From Rhodocyclaceae bacterium (GTDB taxonomy: Bacteria > Pseudomonadota > Gammaproteobacteria > Burkholderiales > Rhodocyclaceae), in assembly GCA_023383815.1 (NCBI GenBank), contig JAHDYG010000012.1, forward strand, positions 47,385 through 111,384: 64,000 nucleotides of DNA, written 5' to 3'. The notes under the pieces are model-generated. The model worked only from the letters and a program-made list of their open reading frames with translations, had not been told where the DNA came from and did not search any database. The position numbers and the translations under genes are program-made. Within the stretch, counting starts at the first letter, position 1. Every line of letters starts with the position of its first letter. Positions 63,485 through 64,000 of the stretch are shown here, piece after piece.

Positions 63485-63933
63485 TTAGAACTCCGAAGAT
63501 AGGCCCAGATTAGCAAAGTGATGATGATCGAGAAGGCGATGACCGACAGCAGCGGGATCGTCAGGAAGCCGAACCATTCGATGACCGTCTGCGAGCACGG
63601 GACACCCTGCGCGCAGGGACGGACATCCTCAGGGATCACACCGGCGACGAGAAGTTGATGGAACACCGCGACCAATCCGCCAATGACGGCCAGCGGCAGG
63701 GAATAGCGAATAACTTTCCAGTCGAACGGAAACAGCCCCATTGGAAGAATCAGTGCGAGCGGAAACATGAAAATGCGTTGGTACCAGCACAGCGAGCAAG
63801 TCGGAAGCTTCATGATTTCACCGAAAAACAAGGCTCCAAGCGTCGATGCACTCGCGATTAGCCACGCGACGAAAATGATCGTCCAACCTGTTGTGGTTTC
63901 AGTGCTCGTCGAGTTGATTTCGGTTGTAGCCAT
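63481..63933 (-). CDS. DsbB/BdbC-like thiol oxidase (second copy)
   Basis: A 150-residue membrane protein with CSLC (LPTCSLCWYQRIFMFP) and a loop pair CAQGVPC. Four to five hydrophobic segments. Related to the first copy but clearly diverged. It is coupled to the dsbA-like gene (4-nt overlap). ATG 63933 starts MATTEINSTSTE; an upstream TTG at 63978 lacks support. The gene ends 67 bp before the window edge region of unknown content. Confidence 0.87.
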   Translation of the reverse strand: MATTEINSTSTETTTGWTIIFVAWLIASASTLGALFFGEIMKLPTCSLCWYQRIFMFPLALILPMGLFPFDWKVIRYSLPLAVIGGLVAVFHQLLVAGVIPEDVRPCAQGVPCSQTVIEWFGFLTIPLLSVIAFSIIITLLIWAYLRSSK

Positions 63934-64000
63934 TGATTGGTGACTCGGTGTAAAAGCAGTGGCGAGAGTGCCGCGCAAGTAAACGTCGGCCTGATATCTC

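Larger units (their letters stand above)
48101..64000. mobile_element. Tn7-like genomic island, right part only
   Basis: Everything from the end at 48,101 to the window edge is accessory in character: a broken hydrolase gene, kfrA-like, ankyrin protein, metal efflux operon, two-component system and thiol-oxidation genes. No tnsA-E gene and no left end were found, so the outer boundary lies beyond 64,000 or has been lost. Assigning all genes to one element is inference; nested insertions are possible. Confidence 0.5.

Overview
This is a GC-rich proteobacterial chromosome segment. The order mrcA/ponA - pilMNOPQ - aroK - aroB - dgt-like - gltB - gltD, the lptM-lysA/cyaY divergon, and ubiC-ubiA and ubiD within 4 kb of each other are typical of Betaproteobacteria. 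I would guess Rhodocyclales (Thauera/Azoarcus-like), but that is inference from synteny, not a proven placement. No rRNA, tRNA or CRISPR array was seen.

Core part (1-48,077). The window opens inside a metY-type sulfhydrylase gene. After it come a DUF2802 membrane protein, a double-SPOR protein, fliW, a ridA-family gene and recG (to 5.9 kb). A two-gene RND exporter without its own outer-membrane partner follows (6.0-10.3 kb), then ubiC-ubiA, a small secreted protein, pyrF, a surface lipoprotein with Ig-like repeats and ubiD (to 16.4 kb). dacB lies opposite the dTDP-rhamnose operon rfbBACD (16.4-21.4 kb). lptM-lysA lies opposite cyaY. mrcA (PBP1A) lies opposite the type IV pilus operon pilMNOPQ, which runs with 4-bp overlaps into aroK, aroB and a dGTPase-like gene. 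gltB-gltD follow behind a good sigma70 promoter and an unusually structured leader of about 175 nt (33.57-33.75 kb). A PAS-GGDEF-EAL protein, ackA with a MaoC-phosphotransacetylase fusion, and glmU-glmS complete the core.

Accessory part (48,101 to at least 64,000). Twenty-three bases after the glmS stop codon, where Tn7 inserts (attTn7), the sequence switches to TGT followed by three abutting 20-bp repeats. Each repeat has the CAATAAAGTNNNAAAAC form of Tn7 TnsB-binding sites. I read this as the right end of a Tn7-like element. Behind it lie a broken metallo-beta-lactamase-fold gene, a kfrA-like gene with a candidate self-operator, an ankyrin-repeat protein, and a small lipoprotein. Then comes a heavy-metal efflux operon (czcI-like, tolC/czcC-like, a His-motif membrane protein, czcB-like, czcA-like, a small His-rich periplasmic protein), followed by a DUF4148 protein, a CusRS/CzcRS-like two-component system, and a thiol-oxidation cluster (dsbB-like, Met-rich secreted protein, dsbA-like, dsbB-like). 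No tns genes or second transposon end are visible in the window, so the element is either incomplete here or continues past 64 kb.

Main items for a second look: the Tn7-like end at attTn7 with metal-resistance cargo, the gltB leader with alternative hairpins, the unassigned metal specificity of the czcA-like pump (DDA motif), the palindromes in front of kfrA and of the response regulator, and the degenerate EAL domain.
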